Shown: positions 1 through 8,971 of the stretch, piece after piece | How the letters are laid out: each line of letters begins with the position of its first letter | Position numbering within the stretch: the stretch's first letter is position 1 | Source of the DNA: a virus | Virus record (IMG/VR): IMGVR_UViG_3300002460_000009 | Location: 1 to 44,858 of that record | DNA length: 44,858 nucleotides | Strand: one strand, 5' to 3' | Program-made: the position numbers and the translations under genes | The notes under the pieces: generated by a model | What the model was told of the DNA's origin: nothing | Seen by the model: the letters and a program-made list of their open reading frames with translations, nothing else | Databases searched by the model: none

Positions 1-81
1 GACCTGGAAAACCGCGAGCTCCGGCCGCGGCCGCCGTTCGACCTCGTCGGCACCGCGCCGAACGGCGGCTCGATCCTCGGC
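1..81. repeat. Terminal direct repeat, copy 1 (circular closure)
   Basis: These 81 bases are identical to 44778-44858. The reading frame of the gene ending at 1479 continues across the join without interruption, so the repeat is best read as the overlap of a circular assembly. A true short terminal repeat of the packaged DNA is less likely because the repeat lies inside a coding sequence. Confidence 0.95.
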
Positions 82-1479
82 GGCGGCTCGCTGCTGAAGA
101 CCGACGGCACGGTCAAAGCCTTCTTTCAGGCCGGGACCAACGTCTATCAATGGGACGGCACGGATTTTCAGGCGTCGCCGCTCCTCGACACGGTGAGCGC
201 CAGCGCCAAGCTGCGGGCGCATTTCCACTCCCACGCCTGGGCGCTCGCCGACAAGATCCTGATCACCGACCTCGCTCTTGCCGAGGTGGTCAAGGAATGG
301 GACGGCACGACCTGGGCCGATGTGACCTTCCTGTCGGGGGCGTCGGCAGCCTTTGGCAACTTCTTCGCCAAATACATGCTCATCTCCAACGAGCGGGCCG
401 TCTTCGCGCATGTGAAGGATGCGGGCGCCACGAGCCGGCACATGATCGTCGGCTCGCAGCGCGGCGATTACACGAAGATTTCGGTTTCAGACCGGCCGTC
501 GTCGTCCTTGGCCGAGGACGATCCGTTCTTCCTGCTGGCGCCCGATCTGAAGCCGATCAATGCGCTGGTCGAGGCGTTCGGCTCGACGATCATCTCGACC
601 GAGCAGGGGCAGATTTACGACCTGACCGGGGCGAGCGCGAAGGATTTCGCCTTCGACGATTTCTACGCCGGGTCGGCGGCGATCGGCGACGAGTCGATGT
701 CCTTCGTCGGCAACGACATCATCTACGGACGCCGCGGGCGGATCGAGAGCGTTCGCGACACCGACCGCTTCGGCGACTCGGAATCCGACGATCTGAGCCG
801 GCTGATCGCCGACACGGTGAAGACCTATCCCGGCTGGACCGTCGTCTACAATTCGCGGCTCAATCGGGTCTATCTCTTCCCCGAGGGCATCTCGGAAGTC
901 TGGGTTTTCGACACCGCCATGCTCGGCGGCGAGGTGTCGCCGTGGATGCGTTGGAAGACCGCGCACGCGCTCGCCTTCCAGCCGACGTTCGTCGCCTCGA
1001 TGCTCGATCCGTCGGATGGCCTCGAATATGTCTTCATGGGCAATTCGAGCGGCAACGTGTTCCGGCTCGAAGGCACCGGCACGGACGGCGATGGCGGCAC
1101 GACGAACATCGCCGTCGAGTTCCTGTCGAAGCTGTTCTCGGTCCCGCTCAACGCGCAAAGCTTTGAAATTGAAGGCTACATCAAGTATCGGAAGATCGAG
1201 ACGGCTTCGACGGTCGAGATCATCTTCGAGTATGCCGGCGAGAACATCTTCAGCCAGTCGATCACGCTCACCTTGCCCGCAGCCGAGGGCGGCTGGTATT
1301 GGGGCGGTGAGATGTATTGGGGTGGAAGCTTCTACTATGGATCAATCTCAGGAAAGCTCGCGCGTCAGCCGATCTTCCCGCCCGGCCAAGGCAACGAATT
1401 CCAGGTCCGGGTCAAGGTCAACGGAACGGAAGATTTCGCCATCAACGAAATCGGCCTCCGTTTCCGCGCTGCCGGCTAA
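1..1479 (+). CDS. Tail hub / stabilization protein (3' part; 5' part at 44652-44858)
   Basis: This is the larger part of a 534-residue protein that starts at GTG 44652 and crosses the circular junction; the codon at 44778 is in phase with base 1. It is rich in Gly, Asp, Phe and Trp with repeated blade-like segments (KAFFQAGTNVYQWDG, GNDIIYGRRGRIESV, LNRVYLFPEGISEVWVFD), which suggests a beta-propeller. Its length and its position directly after the 222-residue head-tail adaptor match the podoviral tail component of the P22 gp10 / T7 gp12 type, which closes the portal channel and holds fibres. The C-terminus (FAINEIGLRFRAAG) is a typical beta-rich end. The structure is inferred; the role rests on gene order. 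The next gene overlaps its 3' end. Confidence 0.72.
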   Translation, partial: DLENRELRPRPPFDLVGTAPNGGSILGGGSLLKTDGTVKAFFQAGTNVYQWDGTDFQASPLLDTVSASAKLRAHFHSHAWALADKILITDLALAEVVKEWDGTTWADVTFLSGASAAFGNFFAKYMLISNERAVFAHVKDAGATSRHMIVGSQRGDYTKISVSDRPSSSLAEDDPFFLLAPDLKPINALVEAFGSTIISTEQGQIYDLTGASAKDFAFDDFYAGSAAIGDESMSFVGNDIIYGRRGRIESVRDTDRFGDSESDDLSRLIADTVKTYPGWTVVYNSRLNRVYLFPEGISEVWVFDTAMLGGEVSPWMRWKTAHALAFQPTFVASMLDPSDGLEYVFMGNSSGNVFRLEGTGTDGDGGTTNIAVEFLSKLFSVPLNAQSFEIEGYIKYRKIETASTVEIIFEYAGENIFSQSITLTLPAAEGGWYWGGEMYWGGSFYYGSISGKLARQPIFPPGQGNEFQVRVKVNGTEDFAINEIGLRFRAAG

Positions 1480-1996
1480 AACGGCGCGGTGGAGCGTCCG
1501 CAAGACGCTCGGCAGGAAGCCCGAGTTCCGGCCGATCGAGGCCGACGACTTGGCCTATGTGTGGGCGGCCTACAAGAAGGGCGTCGAGTTTCCCGGCATT
1601 CCGCTCGATCTGGCGGCGGCCGGCTTCAAGGCGACGTTCGAGGAAATGATCCTCACCAACTACGACGCGGCCTGGACGATATTCGCGCAGGCCAAGGGGA
1701 AGATGCAGCCGGTCGGTTTGGCGCTCGGCTTCTGGTCGCACCCGAAGGCGCGGACAATGGTGCTCGACCGGCTGGTCTGGTTCCCGTGGGCGAGCACCCG
1801 CAATCGGATCGAGAGCGCCGTCAACTTCTTCGTCAAGGTCCGCCATGAAATCCCGATGATTGGCTTCGCTCGACCGGAAGATGAGGTGTTTTTTGTTGCC
1901 CTGCTTCGACATGGTATGCTGCGGCGCGTCGGGACATCGTTCACCGTCTTTGAGGACGAGCAGGCGATGGTCTACGAGACAAGGCTCGAAAACTGA
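1337..1996 (+). CDS. Virion-associated protein, GNAT-like fold possible
   Basis: Up to 219 residues. The convincing part begins near residue 57 (KPEFRPIEADDLAYVWAAYKKG) and resembles the start of GNAT-like proteins found in podoviral tail/internal-virion modules; the end (TSFTVFEDEQAMVYETRLEN) is a plausible terminal strand. The start is uncertain. The only ATG/GTG/TTG codons in this frame are ATG 1337, which has a GGAAG ten bases upstream but forces a 143-base overlap with the tail hub gene and a Ser/Arg-rich leader, and TTG 1550 or GTG 1559, which would cut into the apparent domain. It is coupled to the next gene by an ATGA overlap. No catalytic residue can be assigned. Confidence 0.6.
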   Translation: MDQSQESSRVSRSSRPAKATNSRSGSRSTERKISPSTKSASVSALPAKTARWSVRKTLGRKPEFRPIEADDLAYVWAAYKKGVEFPGIPLDLAAAGFKATFEEMILTNYDAAWTIFAQAKGKMQPVGLALGFWSHPKARTMVLDRLVWFPWASTRNRIESAVNFFVKVRHEIPMIGFARPEDEVFFVALLRHGMLRRVGTSFTVFEDEQAMVYETRLEN

Positions 1997-2667
1997 TGGG
2001 CAGCATTTTCGGCAAGGGCAGCAAATCGAAGATGCCGTCGAGTGCGAACATCAGCGCCGGCGGCATCACCACGAGCGGGCAGAAGACGATCTCGGCGGAG
2101 AGTTCGCCCCTGCGGCAGGGCTTGGTCGGCCGGATCGCAGCCACTTTCCCCGAACAGGCGAATTTCCTCGCCGGGCTGCGGTCCAAGGTTTCCCCCGGCG
2201 TCAGCGCCTTGCGGGCGTCGCGCCTTGCCGGCCTTGAAGGCTCGCGGAGCCGGGCCGTCGGCGATCTCCGCGAGAACCTGTCGCAGCGCCGCGTCCTTGG
2301 CTCGAGCTTCGCCCAGGACGCCCTCACCCGCGCCAATCTCGAATTCCAGCAGGAGAAGGACAAGGTTGAAGCCGAGTCCTTCCTGCAGGAGCTTGAACTG
2401 AGCCACATGATCGCGACCGAGGAATTCGAGGCGCGGCGCGGCGAGTTTCAGACGACGATCGACGAATTGAACCTGCAGGCCGACATTGCGACGAAACTCG
2501 CGACCGCCGCCACGTCGCAACTCGGCGCCAACGCCCGGTTGAAGGCGGAACTCGATGCCAAGAATGCGGCAGGCACTGGTCAATTCCTTGGCAAACTGCT
2601 TGGTTTTGCTCTTGCTCCGGCAACGGGTGGGGCGAGCCTGATCCCGGCATCGGTAGGAATGTTCTGA
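1996..2667 (+). CDS. Internal virion (ejection) protein, coiled-coil
   Basis: 223 residues. A Ser/Gly-rich N-terminus is followed by a long charged helical stretch (about residues 90-160, with EFQQEKDKVEAESFLQEL) and a C-terminal Gly/Ala-rich hydrophobic tail (KLLGFALAPATGGASLIPAS). Mostly helical, small-residue-rich proteins just downstream of tail-hub genes are the usual ejection (internal core) proteins of podoviruses. The start ATG overlaps the upstream stop (ATGA), and the stop overlaps the next ATG, so translation is coupled. Function is inferred from composition and gene order. Confidence 0.62.
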   Translation: MGSIFGKGSKSKMPSSANISAGGITTSGQKTISAESSPLRQGLVGRIAATFPEQANFLAGLRSKVSPGVSALRASRLAGLEGSRSRAVGDLRENLSQRRVLGSSFAQDALTRANLEFQQEKDKVEAESFLQELELSHMIATEEFEARRGEFQTTIDELNLQADIATKLATAATSQLGANARLKAELDAKNAAGTGQFLGKLLGFALAPATGGASLIPASVGMF

Positions 2668-4382
2668 TGGCAAATCTCGGCCTCATGCTCGGTGGCGTCG
2701 CGGCTGGCCTTCAGTCGGAGCAGGATCTCGGCCTGCAACGCCGCGCGCTCGACATGGAGCAGAAGCGGATCGATCTCGATCTCCGCGGCCAGGCGCAGAG
2801 CGCGATCAAGTCGACCATGGAACTCGCGAGCGGCGTGATCGAAGGCTACAAGAGCACGCAACTGGACGTGGGCGGCATCGACCTCTACGCCGACGCCATC
2901 GCCTCGATCGAGAGCGCCGGCAGCGGCGGCTATCAGGCGATCGGGCCGACCACAAAGACCGGCGACCGCGCCTACGGCAAATTTCAGGTGATGGGCGCCA
3001 ACATCCCGGCCTGGACGCAGGAAGTGTTCGGCAAGTCGATGTCGCCGCAGGAATTCCTCGCCAATCCGGCGGCGCAGGATGCCGTCTTCAAGGCGAAGTT
3101 CGGCCAATATGTCGAGCAGACCGGCAGCACCGCGGATGCCGCCTCGATGTGGTTCACCGGCAAGCAGCTCGCCGAAGGTGGGGCGCTCGCCGATCTCAAT
3201 GGCGTGACCGGCCTCGAGTATGTGCGGCGGTTCATGCAGGCGACCAAGGAAGTCCCGGTTCGCAAGATCGCCGCCGGAGTCAAGCCGTTCATCGACGAGA
3301 TCAGGAGCTTGGGCCAAAAGGCCGGCATCGACACGACCGACATCGAAAAGCAGGTGCAGGCCATGGTCCTGTCGACGCCGACGGCGCTCGACAAGGCGCT
3401 GGGCGAAGGCCGCGCCGACGCGATGAAGAAGATCGCCGAGGCGGAAACCCTTGTGCAGTCGGCCGGCCTGACGGGCGACGCGGCCAATCAAGCCGTGATC
3501 GGCCAGCTTTTCCCCGGCGACAAGAAGGGCGAGTTCCTCGGCCTCATCGACGCGCTCAAGGCTGCGCCGCCGGGCTCGCCGGAATTCGAGTTCATCCGCG
3601 GCCGCATCAATCGGCTGAGCGGGCCGGAATCCGGCTTCAGCGTCGAGGTCGGCGCCGACGGCAGCGTGTCGGTCAGCCAGGGCGGCGAGACTGGCGCCGT
3701 GCCGAACAAGATGCTTCTCGGCGGCCCACAGCTCGACGAATTGCGCGCCGCGCAGTCGGCAATCGATTTCGGCACCAAGGCGATCGACGCGCTCCTCGGC
3801 GAGATCGAGAAAGACCCGAGCAAGTTCGGCGCCGTCGGCACGGTGCGGCGCGGCGTCGAGTCCGTGAAGGGCATCGCCGAGGATGTCGCCAAGACCGGAT
3901 TGTCGGTGCTCGGCATCGATGCCGGCCAGTTGAGCGGTTGGATCGACAACGTGATCCAGTTCGAGCGCGAGGCCGGCACGCCGGAAAACGTCATCGGCGT
4001 CCTGAAGCCGACCACCACGCGGGCGAGCGACGTGTACGCCCAGGCGCTCACCTATTCGCTCGCGCGTGCGCTGCAACCGGAAGGCCGGCTGCTTGCCAGC
4101 ACGATCGAGCAGGCGAACGACATGGTGAAGATCACCGGCGCCCGTGGCTCGCGGCAGGTCGCCGAGCAATTGCAGGCGATCAAGTCCATCCTGCAAACGC
4201 AGGGCGCGGACCTTCAGCGCCGCATGGAGCAGGGCGTCACCGGCACGGCTACGACGCCACGCGTGGCGCCCGAGATCAGCCCGCCGGCCGAGAAGGGCGG
4301 CTCCTCGCCGCGAACGGACCAGCCGGCGAAGAAAGAGAACGACTGGCTGACAATCGATGGCGTCAAGATCAGGCGGAAGTAG
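2667..4382 (+). CDS. Internal virion protein with lytic transglycosylase domain
   Basis: 571 residues. Residues about 74-165 carry an SLT-type lytic transglycosylase signature: ADAIASIESAGSGGY with the probable catalytic Glu at 82, followed by YGKFQVMG and the DAASMWFTG segment. This domain would cut peptidoglycan to let DNA through during ejection, as in T7 gp16. The remaining 400 residues are helical and Ala/Lys/Glu-rich, as expected of an ejected core protein. It overlaps its upstream neighbour by one base and abuts the next gene directly (stop at 4382, ATG at 4383), so the block 1996-6335 is one translationally linked ejection-protein set. Confidence 0.78.
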   Translation: MANLGLMLGGVAAGLQSEQDLGLQRRALDMEQKRIDLDLRGQAQSAIKSTMELASGVIEGYKSTQLDVGGIDLYADAIASIESAGSGGYQAIGPTTKTGDRAYGKFQVMGANIPAWTQEVFGKSMSPQEFLANPAAQDAVFKAKFGQYVEQTGSTADAASMWFTGKQLAEGGALADLNGVTGLEYVRRFMQATKEVPVRKIAAGVKPFIDEIRSLGQKAGIDTTDIEKQVQAMVLSTPTALDKALGEGRADAMKKIAEAETLVQSAGLTGDAANQAVIGQLFPGDKKGEFLGLIDALKAAPPGSPEFEFIRGRINRLSGPESGFSVEVGADGSVSVSQGGETGAVPNKMLLGGPQLDELRAAQSAIDFGTKAIDALLGEIEKDPSKFGAVGTVRRGVESVKGIAEDVAKTGLSVLGIDAGQLSGWIDNVIQFEREAGTPENVIGVLKPTTTRASDVYAQALTYSLARALQPEGRLLASTIEQANDMVKITGARGSRQVAEQLQAIKSILQTQGADLQRRMEQGVTGTATTPRVAPEISPPAEKGGSSPRTDQPAKKENDWLTIDGVKIRRK

Positions 4383-6335
4383 ATGGCCGTTTTCGAGCTG
4401 GAAGACCCGTCGGGCACCTTCGAGGTCGAGGCCGATACGCCCGAGACCGCCGTCGCGACGCTCAAGAAGCTGAAGGCCGCCGCCGGCGACAAGCAGCCGA
4501 CATCGCTCCCGGAGCTGACGGGCGGGCTGGTCACGCGCGGCGCCTTTGAGGCGGCCGGCGGCGTGGCGGGCGGCATCGCCGGAAGCGGGCTAGGTCTTCC
4601 CGGCACGCTGGCGGGTGGCGCACTCGGCGCGGCCGGGGGCTCGCTCGCCTTCGACAATATCGAGGGGTTTCTCGAATTTCTCGGCGTCCTCGACCCGAAG
4701 AGGCAGACGACGGGCGAGAAGTTGACGGGCAGCCTGATCGCGGCGGGCAAGGCCGGCGCCATGGACGTTACCGGCGCCGGCGCCGGCATGATCCTCGGTC
4801 AGATGTTCCGGAGCGCGAAGCCGCTGCTCGGCAAGATCCTCGGCGTCCGCGGCCCGGAGGTCGACGCGATCGTGCTGCAGGCCAAGAATGCCGGCCTGAC
4901 GACGGGCGGCGTGCCGGCACTCGGCGCCGTCGATGTGATGCAGGGCGGCAAGGGCCGGGTGGCGCGGGGCGCCTCAAAAGTGCTCGGCATCTTCCCGTTC
5001 ATCGGCTCGCCGTTCCGCAAGGCAGCAACCGAGAAGGCCGCCGTCGTCATCGATCGGGTGAACGACACGCTCAATGCGATGGCGCCGACGGCGACGATGG
5101 CCGACGATCTCGGCGTCGACATGGTGCGCGCGGCGCGCAACTCGCAGCAGGAATTCCGCTCGACCGCCGGCCGGCTCTACGAAAATTTCCGCTCGCTGGC
5201 CCGCCCGGCCGGCAATATCGTCCCGACGGCGCCGCTCAAAGCCCGCGCTGCGGCCGCGGATATCCAGGCGGGGCGCGAGCGGATCGATCTCGGCGACGAG
5301 GTGCTCGAGGGCGCCGCCGCCGATCAGATGAGCGGCCTTCTCGCCCGCTGGCAGAAACTTCCCGAGTTCATCACGGTCGATCAGATGCAGGGCCAGGCGA
5401 ACCTTTTGAAGCAGATCGCCGACGCGGCCCGTGCCGAGGGCTTCGACATCTCGCGCTTCGTCGAGTTCAAGAAGGGCATCGAGGAAGCGATCTCGAACCT
5501 TCAGTTGAGCGGCCTGCCGAAGGCCGAAGCCGACGCGATCAGCGGCGCCAAGAAGGCCGCCGACAACTTCTTTGCCAAGGGCATCGCGACTTTCCAGACC
5601 TCGACGGCGCAGAAGTTCGGTCGCGTCGATAAGAACATCTTCAAGTTCGGCCCCGACAAGCCAGGCAGCCTGAATGAAGACGAACTCGCCAGCGTGGCGC
5701 TCAACCTCAAGAGCCCGCAGGCCGTCCGCGATCTCGCGACCCTCGTTGGCAAGGAGAACATGGGCAAGGCAGCGCGGGTGCATGTCGAGCGCGCCTGGGA
5801 CGACTCGCTGATCTTCAAGGACGGGCAGATCACCGGCATCAATTGGGAGCAGTTTCGCAAGAACATCGGCCTGACCGCGCCGCGCGCCCTCGCGCAGGCC
5901 GACAAGGCGCAAGGCTTGCGCGAGCTCATCAGCCAGTCCGGCATCAACATGAAGCAGGTCGAGGATCTGATCAGCGTCGCCAGCAAGATCGAGGTGCCGA
6001 AGGACGTGAACACGTTCATCGCCAGGCGCGCCGCGCTCGGCGGGCTGAAATCGGCGGCGGCCGCGGTGACGATGACCTCGCTCGCCGGCGAAGGCGTCCT
6101 CAGTATGGTCGGCGTCGGGCTCCTCCTTCGCTACGGCGGGCGCATCCTGTCGAGCCCGATCCAGTTGGAGGCCATGCGCCGCGTCCTCGTGCAAAGCACG
6201 CCGGCCGCCCAGAAGCGGGCCATTCTCGGCAAGCTGTTCGAGAACCTGCTGCAGTCGCGGGAAGAGGTCGGCGAGGTGCAAGAGCGCCAGCGCACCCGCG
6301 TGACGGCGGAAAGCCTCGGCGTCACCGCGCAGTAG
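4383..6335 (+). CDS. Large internal virion protein
   Basis: 650 residues. After a short acidic N-terminus (FELEDPSGTFEVEADTPE) comes a glycine-rich membrane-active-looking segment at about 40-85 (GGVAGGIAGSGLGL, GTLAGGALGAAGG) and then a long helical body. A second hydrophobic stretch lies near the C-terminus (TSLAGEGVLSMVGVGLLLRY). Two membrane-compatible Gly-rich segments in a large helical virion protein fit a protein that enters the host envelope during DNA delivery. It is the last gene before the CTATAG-family site at 6341-6360, so it probably ends a transcription unit. No enzymatic motif is seen. Confidence 0.65.
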   Translation: MAVFELEDPSGTFEVEADTPETAVATLKKLKAAAGDKQPTSLPELTGGLVTRGAFEAAGGVAGGIAGSGLGLPGTLAGGALGAAGGSLAFDNIEGFLEFLGVLDPKRQTTGEKLTGSLIAAGKAGAMDVTGAGAGMILGQMFRSAKPLLGKILGVRGPEVDAIVLQAKNAGLTTGGVPALGAVDVMQGGKGRVARGASKVLGIFPFIGSPFRKAATEKAAVVIDRVNDTLNAMAPTATMADDLGVDMVRAARNSQQEFRSTAGRLYENFRSLARPAGNIVPTAPLKARAAAADIQAGRERIDLGDEVLEGAAADQMSGLLARWQKLPEFITVDQMQGQANLLKQIADAARAEGFDISRFVEFKKGIEEAISNLQLSGLPKAEADAISGAKKAADNFFAKGIATFQTSTAQKFGRVDKNIFKFGPDKPGSLNEDELASVALNLKSPQAVRDLATLVGKENMGKAARVHVERAWDDSLIFKDGQITGINWEQFRKNIGLTAPRALAQADKAQGLRELISQSGINMKQVEDLISVASKIEVPKDVNTFIARRAALGGLKSAAAAVTMTSLAGEGVLSMVGVGLLLRYGGRILSSPIQLEAMRRVLVQSTPAAQKRAILGKLFENLLQSREEVGEVQERQRTRVTAESLGVTAQ

Positions 6336-6340
6336 TGGGC

Positions 6341-6360
6341 CTATTCACTATAGAGGATAT
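6341..6360 (+). promoter_or_regulatory. CTATAG-family site 1
   Basis: CTATTCACTATAGAGGATAT lies in the 66-base gap between the internal virion protein and the tail fibre gene, 41 bases before the fibre start. It is one of ten related near-palindromic sites (see findings). The right half carries AGAGGAT, which can also act as a ribosome binding sequence. Confidence 0.8.
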
Positions 6361-6401
6361 GTCGCGTATTCTGCCGCCTTCGCTTTGCGGCGGGACGCGA
6401 C

Positions 6402-7835
6402 ATGGCCGACCCCTATACCTCAGTCACCGTCACCGATTACAACCTCAATCCGCCGGCGGATGACGGCTCGGCGGTGCCGAGCAATCAGGGCACATGGGCG
6501 GGCGTCAAAACGAAGCTCGCCGATCCGGTCAAGACGGCGCTCGAATCGATCAACACGAATGTCGGCTCGGCGGTCGACAAGCTCGCCGGCGGCATCACCA
6601 GCGTCTCGGACGACTACACGGTCCTCGCCTCGGATCAGGGCAAGCTGATTGTCGAGACGGTCGCGGCGAAGACGATCACCACGCTCGCTGCGGCCACGGC
6701 CGCATCCCCCTTCCGCTTCGGCGTGCTCAACAATTCGAGCGGTGATCTGACGCTGGAAGGCAATGCCTCGGAGACCATCGACGGCGCGGCGAACGTCACC
6801 ATCCCCTCGGGCTGCGGCGTCATCATCGAAACCGACGGCTCGAACTGGAAGACGCACGGCCAGAATTGGGTTGTGCGGCCGATCGCGTTGTTTCCTCCGA
6901 CGGGGCGGCTGACGCTGACGAGCGGCTCGCCGGTGCTCTCTGCCGACGTGACCGCCCAAGCGACGGTCTACTACACGCCGTACAACGGCAATTCGATCAT
7001 GCTCTACGACGGCACCCGATGGGTGTCGCATTCCTTCTCCGAGCTCTCGCAGGCGCTTTCCGACACGACCAAGAGCCCGGCCGCGGCGGCTGCCGATTCG
7101 GTCTATGACATGTTCGTCTGGAACGATTCCGGCACGTTGCGCTGCACGCGCGGCCCGGCCTGGTCGAGCGCCACCGACCGCGGCACCGGCGCGGGCACCA
7201 CTGAACTCGCCCGCACGAATGGCGTCCTGATGAACGCCAACGCGATCTCGAACGGCCCGGCGGCTCAGCGCGGGGTCTACGTCGGCACGATCGCGACCAA
7301 CGGCTCGACGCAGCTCGCGATGATGTTCGCGCCGGCGGCGGCGGCGGGCGGCTCAGCGAACCGGCTCGACGTATGGAACATGTACAACCGGGTCGACGTG
7401 GCGAGCGTCTGCCGGGATTCGACGGACACGTGGACCTATACGACTGCCACGCTGCGCGCTGCGAATGCTGCGGCTGCGAGCGGCGTCGCCAATCGGATTG
7501 CCTTGGTGCGCGGGCTCGATGAAGAGCCGGTGTCGGCTGAATACAATGCGCTTGGAAGCAATAGTGCGGCCGGGACTGGTGTTCGGTTTCTTGTTGGCGT
7601 CGGATTAGATTCCACCTCGGCAATTGCGGCCGGCTCGGTTACTGGCAGCTTGGCGATAGGCGACAGCGCCGGTCCCAATTCGTTAGTCGCGAAGTACAAT
7701 GCTCTGCCGGGAATTGGGCTGCACTTCTTGCAGGAGCTTGAATATTCGGTCGCGGCCAGCACGACGACTTGGTATGGAGACGGCGGCGCTCCGTTGATCA
7801 CGCAGTCCGGCATGACGCTGCGGACGCGGATGTGA
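6402..7835 (+). CDS. Tail fibre-like protein
   Basis: 477 residues, rich in Ser, Thr, Ala, Asn and Gly with little charge, as in trimeric beta-structured fibres. The first 90 residues (MADPYTSVTVTDYNLNPPAD, then a helical segment with VKTALESINTNVGSAVDKLAG) look like a virion-binding domain. The middle contains fibre-style repeats (LYDGTRWVSHSFSE, VYDMFVWNDSGTLRC) and the end (LQELEYSVAASTTTWYGDGG) looks like a receptor-binding tip. It sits after the ejection proteins and before lysis, the usual place for a fibre. The last ~350 bases are less GC-biased at third positions than the rest, which suggests exchange of the tip. Confidence 0.7.
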   Translation: MADPYTSVTVTDYNLNPPADDGSAVPSNQGTWAGVKTKLADPVKTALESINTNVGSAVDKLAGGITSVSDDYTVLASDQGKLIVETVAAKTITTLAAATAASPFRFGVLNNSSGDLTLEGNASETIDGAANVTIPSGCGVIIETDGSNWKTHGQNWVVRPIALFPPTGRLTLTSGSPVLSADVTAQATVYYTPYNGNSIMLYDGTRWVSHSFSELSQALSDTTKSPAAAAADSVYDMFVWNDSGTLRCTRGPAWSSATDRGTGAGTTELARTNGVLMNANAISNGPAAQRGVYVGTIATNGSTQLAMMFAPAAAAGGSANRLDVWNMYNRVDVASVCRDSTDTWTYTTATLRAANAAAASGVANRIALVRGLDEEPVSAEYNALGSNSAAGTGVRFLVGVGLDSTSAIAAGSVTGSLAIGDSAGPNSLVAKYNALPGIGLHFLQELEYSVAASTTTWYGDGGAPLITQSGMTLRTRM

Positions 7836-7876
7836 CGATGCGTAATCTCCGATTGCATGGCGAGCCACCGTGCGCC

Positions 7877-7896
7877 GTATCCTCTATAGTGAACAG
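7877..7896 (-). promoter_or_regulatory. CTATAG-family site 2
   Basis: GTATCCTCTATAGTGAACAG, the reverse orientation of the family. It lies between the fibre stop (7835) and the muramidase ATG (7906). Confidence 0.8.
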
Positions 7897-7905
7897 GATG
7901 CGGTC

Positions 7906-8718
7906 ATGACTGATTTCAACGGCTTCAAGGGACGCGCGAAGAAACTCGATGATGTTGATCTACCGCGCATCGGTGCGCGCATCGGCGTCGGCGAGGACGA
8001 GCTGCACGCCTTCATGGAAGTCGAGGCGGCTGGATCCGGCTTCGACGGCCAGGGCCGGCCGAAGATGCTTTTCGAGCCGCATGTTTTCTATCGGAACCTG
8101 ACCGGATCGAAGCGCGCCGCCGCCGTCCAGAACGGCCTCGCCTATGCGAAGTGGAAGGCCGGCAATTATCCCAAGGACAGCTATCCGCGTCTCGAGAAGG
8201 CGATCGAGATCGATGAAACAGCTGCTTTGAAGGCGGCCAGCTGGGGCCTCGGCCAGGTGCTTGGCGAGAACCACAAGATGCTCGGCTACGAGACGCCGCA
8301 GGCGATGGTCCTCGCCTTCATGGATGACGAGGAGAAGCACGTCGATGGCATGGTTGACTTCCTGATCTCAGCCGGCATCGACGACGATCTCCGCGCGCAT
8401 CACTGGGCGACCATCGCCCGCGTCTACAACGGCCCCGGCTACAAGACGCACAACTACGATGGCCGGATGCACTCGGCCTATCAGAAGTGGGCGAAGATCA
8501 AGGACACCCCTTGGACGCCCGGTCAGGACGCCGGCGAGATCACCCCGGCCGTCCGCCCCGATCCCGGCCTTAACGCGCCGGAACCGCCCGTCCAGGCCCC
8601 ACAGCGCCCTGCTGACGAGGTGCTTGCCGAGCGCGTCCCGGCCGCGCCGGCGAGTCGCCAGAGCAGCCTCGCGGGCCTTCTGATCGCCATCCTCAAACTG
8701 ATCTTCGGGAGACGCTGA
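7906..8718 (+). CDS. Endolysin, N-acetylmuramidase (DUF3380 type)
   Basis: 270 residues. Residues about 20-200 match the DUF3380 N-acetylmuramidase family: IGVGEDELHAFMEVEAAGSG with the likely catalytic Glu at 40, then GQGRPKMLFEPHVFYRNLTG, YPRLEKAIEIDETAALKAAS and YNGPGYKTHNYD. It cleaves the glycan backbone of peptidoglycan at the end of infection. There is no N-terminal signal peptide, but the C-terminus ends in a hydrophobic helix (SSLAGLLIAILKLIFGRR) after a Pro-rich linker, which could tether it to the membrane. I chose ATG 7906 rather than GTG 7870 because the earlier start would place the CTATAG site inside the gene and 7906 has AGGAT upstream. Confidence 0.85.
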   Translation: MTDFNGFKGRAKKLDDVDLPRIGARIGVGEDELHAFMEVEAAGSGFDGQGRPKMLFEPHVFYRNLTGSKRAAAVQNGLAYAKWKAGNYPKDSYPRLEKAIEIDETAALKAASWGLGQVLGENHKMLGYETPQAMVLAFMDDEEKHVDGMVDFLISAGIDDDLRAHHWATIARVYNGPGYKTHNYDGRMHSAYQKWAKIKDTPWTPGQDAGEITPAVRPDPGLNAPEPPVQAPQRPADEVLAERVPAAPASRQSSLAGLLIAILKLIFGRR

Positions 8719-8719
8719 G

Positions 8720-8971
8720 ATGTCTAATATCGCCTGGATCGTCGGCGGCATGGCCGTCATCACGGCCGTCGCCTATCTGGCATGGGACTATATCAAGCCG
8801 TGGTTCAAGGATTCCGAGACGCTGTTCTGGGGTCGGCTTCAGGTGCTGCTTGGCACGCTGATGGCGGCGAACCTCGCCCCGATCGTCCCGGCTGAGTACC
8901 TGGCCTACTATGTGCTCGCGTCCGGCCTGATCACCGAAATGGCGCGCCGATCGCGCGAAAAGAACCTCTGA
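8720..8971 (+). CDS. Small membrane protein, holin-like
   Basis: 83 residues with at least two hydrophobic segments (about 5-23, VGGMAVITAVAYLAWDY, and about 42-75, VLLGTLMAANLAPIV and YLAYYVLASGLITEM) and a positively charged tail (RRSREKNL). Size, topology and position between the muramidase and a 3TM holin suggest a holin or antiholin. The start is one base after the muramidase stop; the stop overlaps the next ATG. Confidence 0.65.
   Translation: MSNIAWIVGGMAVITAVAYLAWDYIKPWFKDSETLFWGRLQVLLGTLMAANLAPIVPAEYLAYYVLASGLITEMARRSREKNL

Noticed and set aside
150-1166. Long open frame in another phase of the tail hub gene
   Set aside because: Arg-rich shadow composition; the frame-1 protein continues across the junction.
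2580-4196. 538-codon minus-strand open frame
   Set aside because: Antisense shadow of the transglycosylase gene, Arg/Leu/Asp-rich, no ribosome site and wrong strand for the operon.
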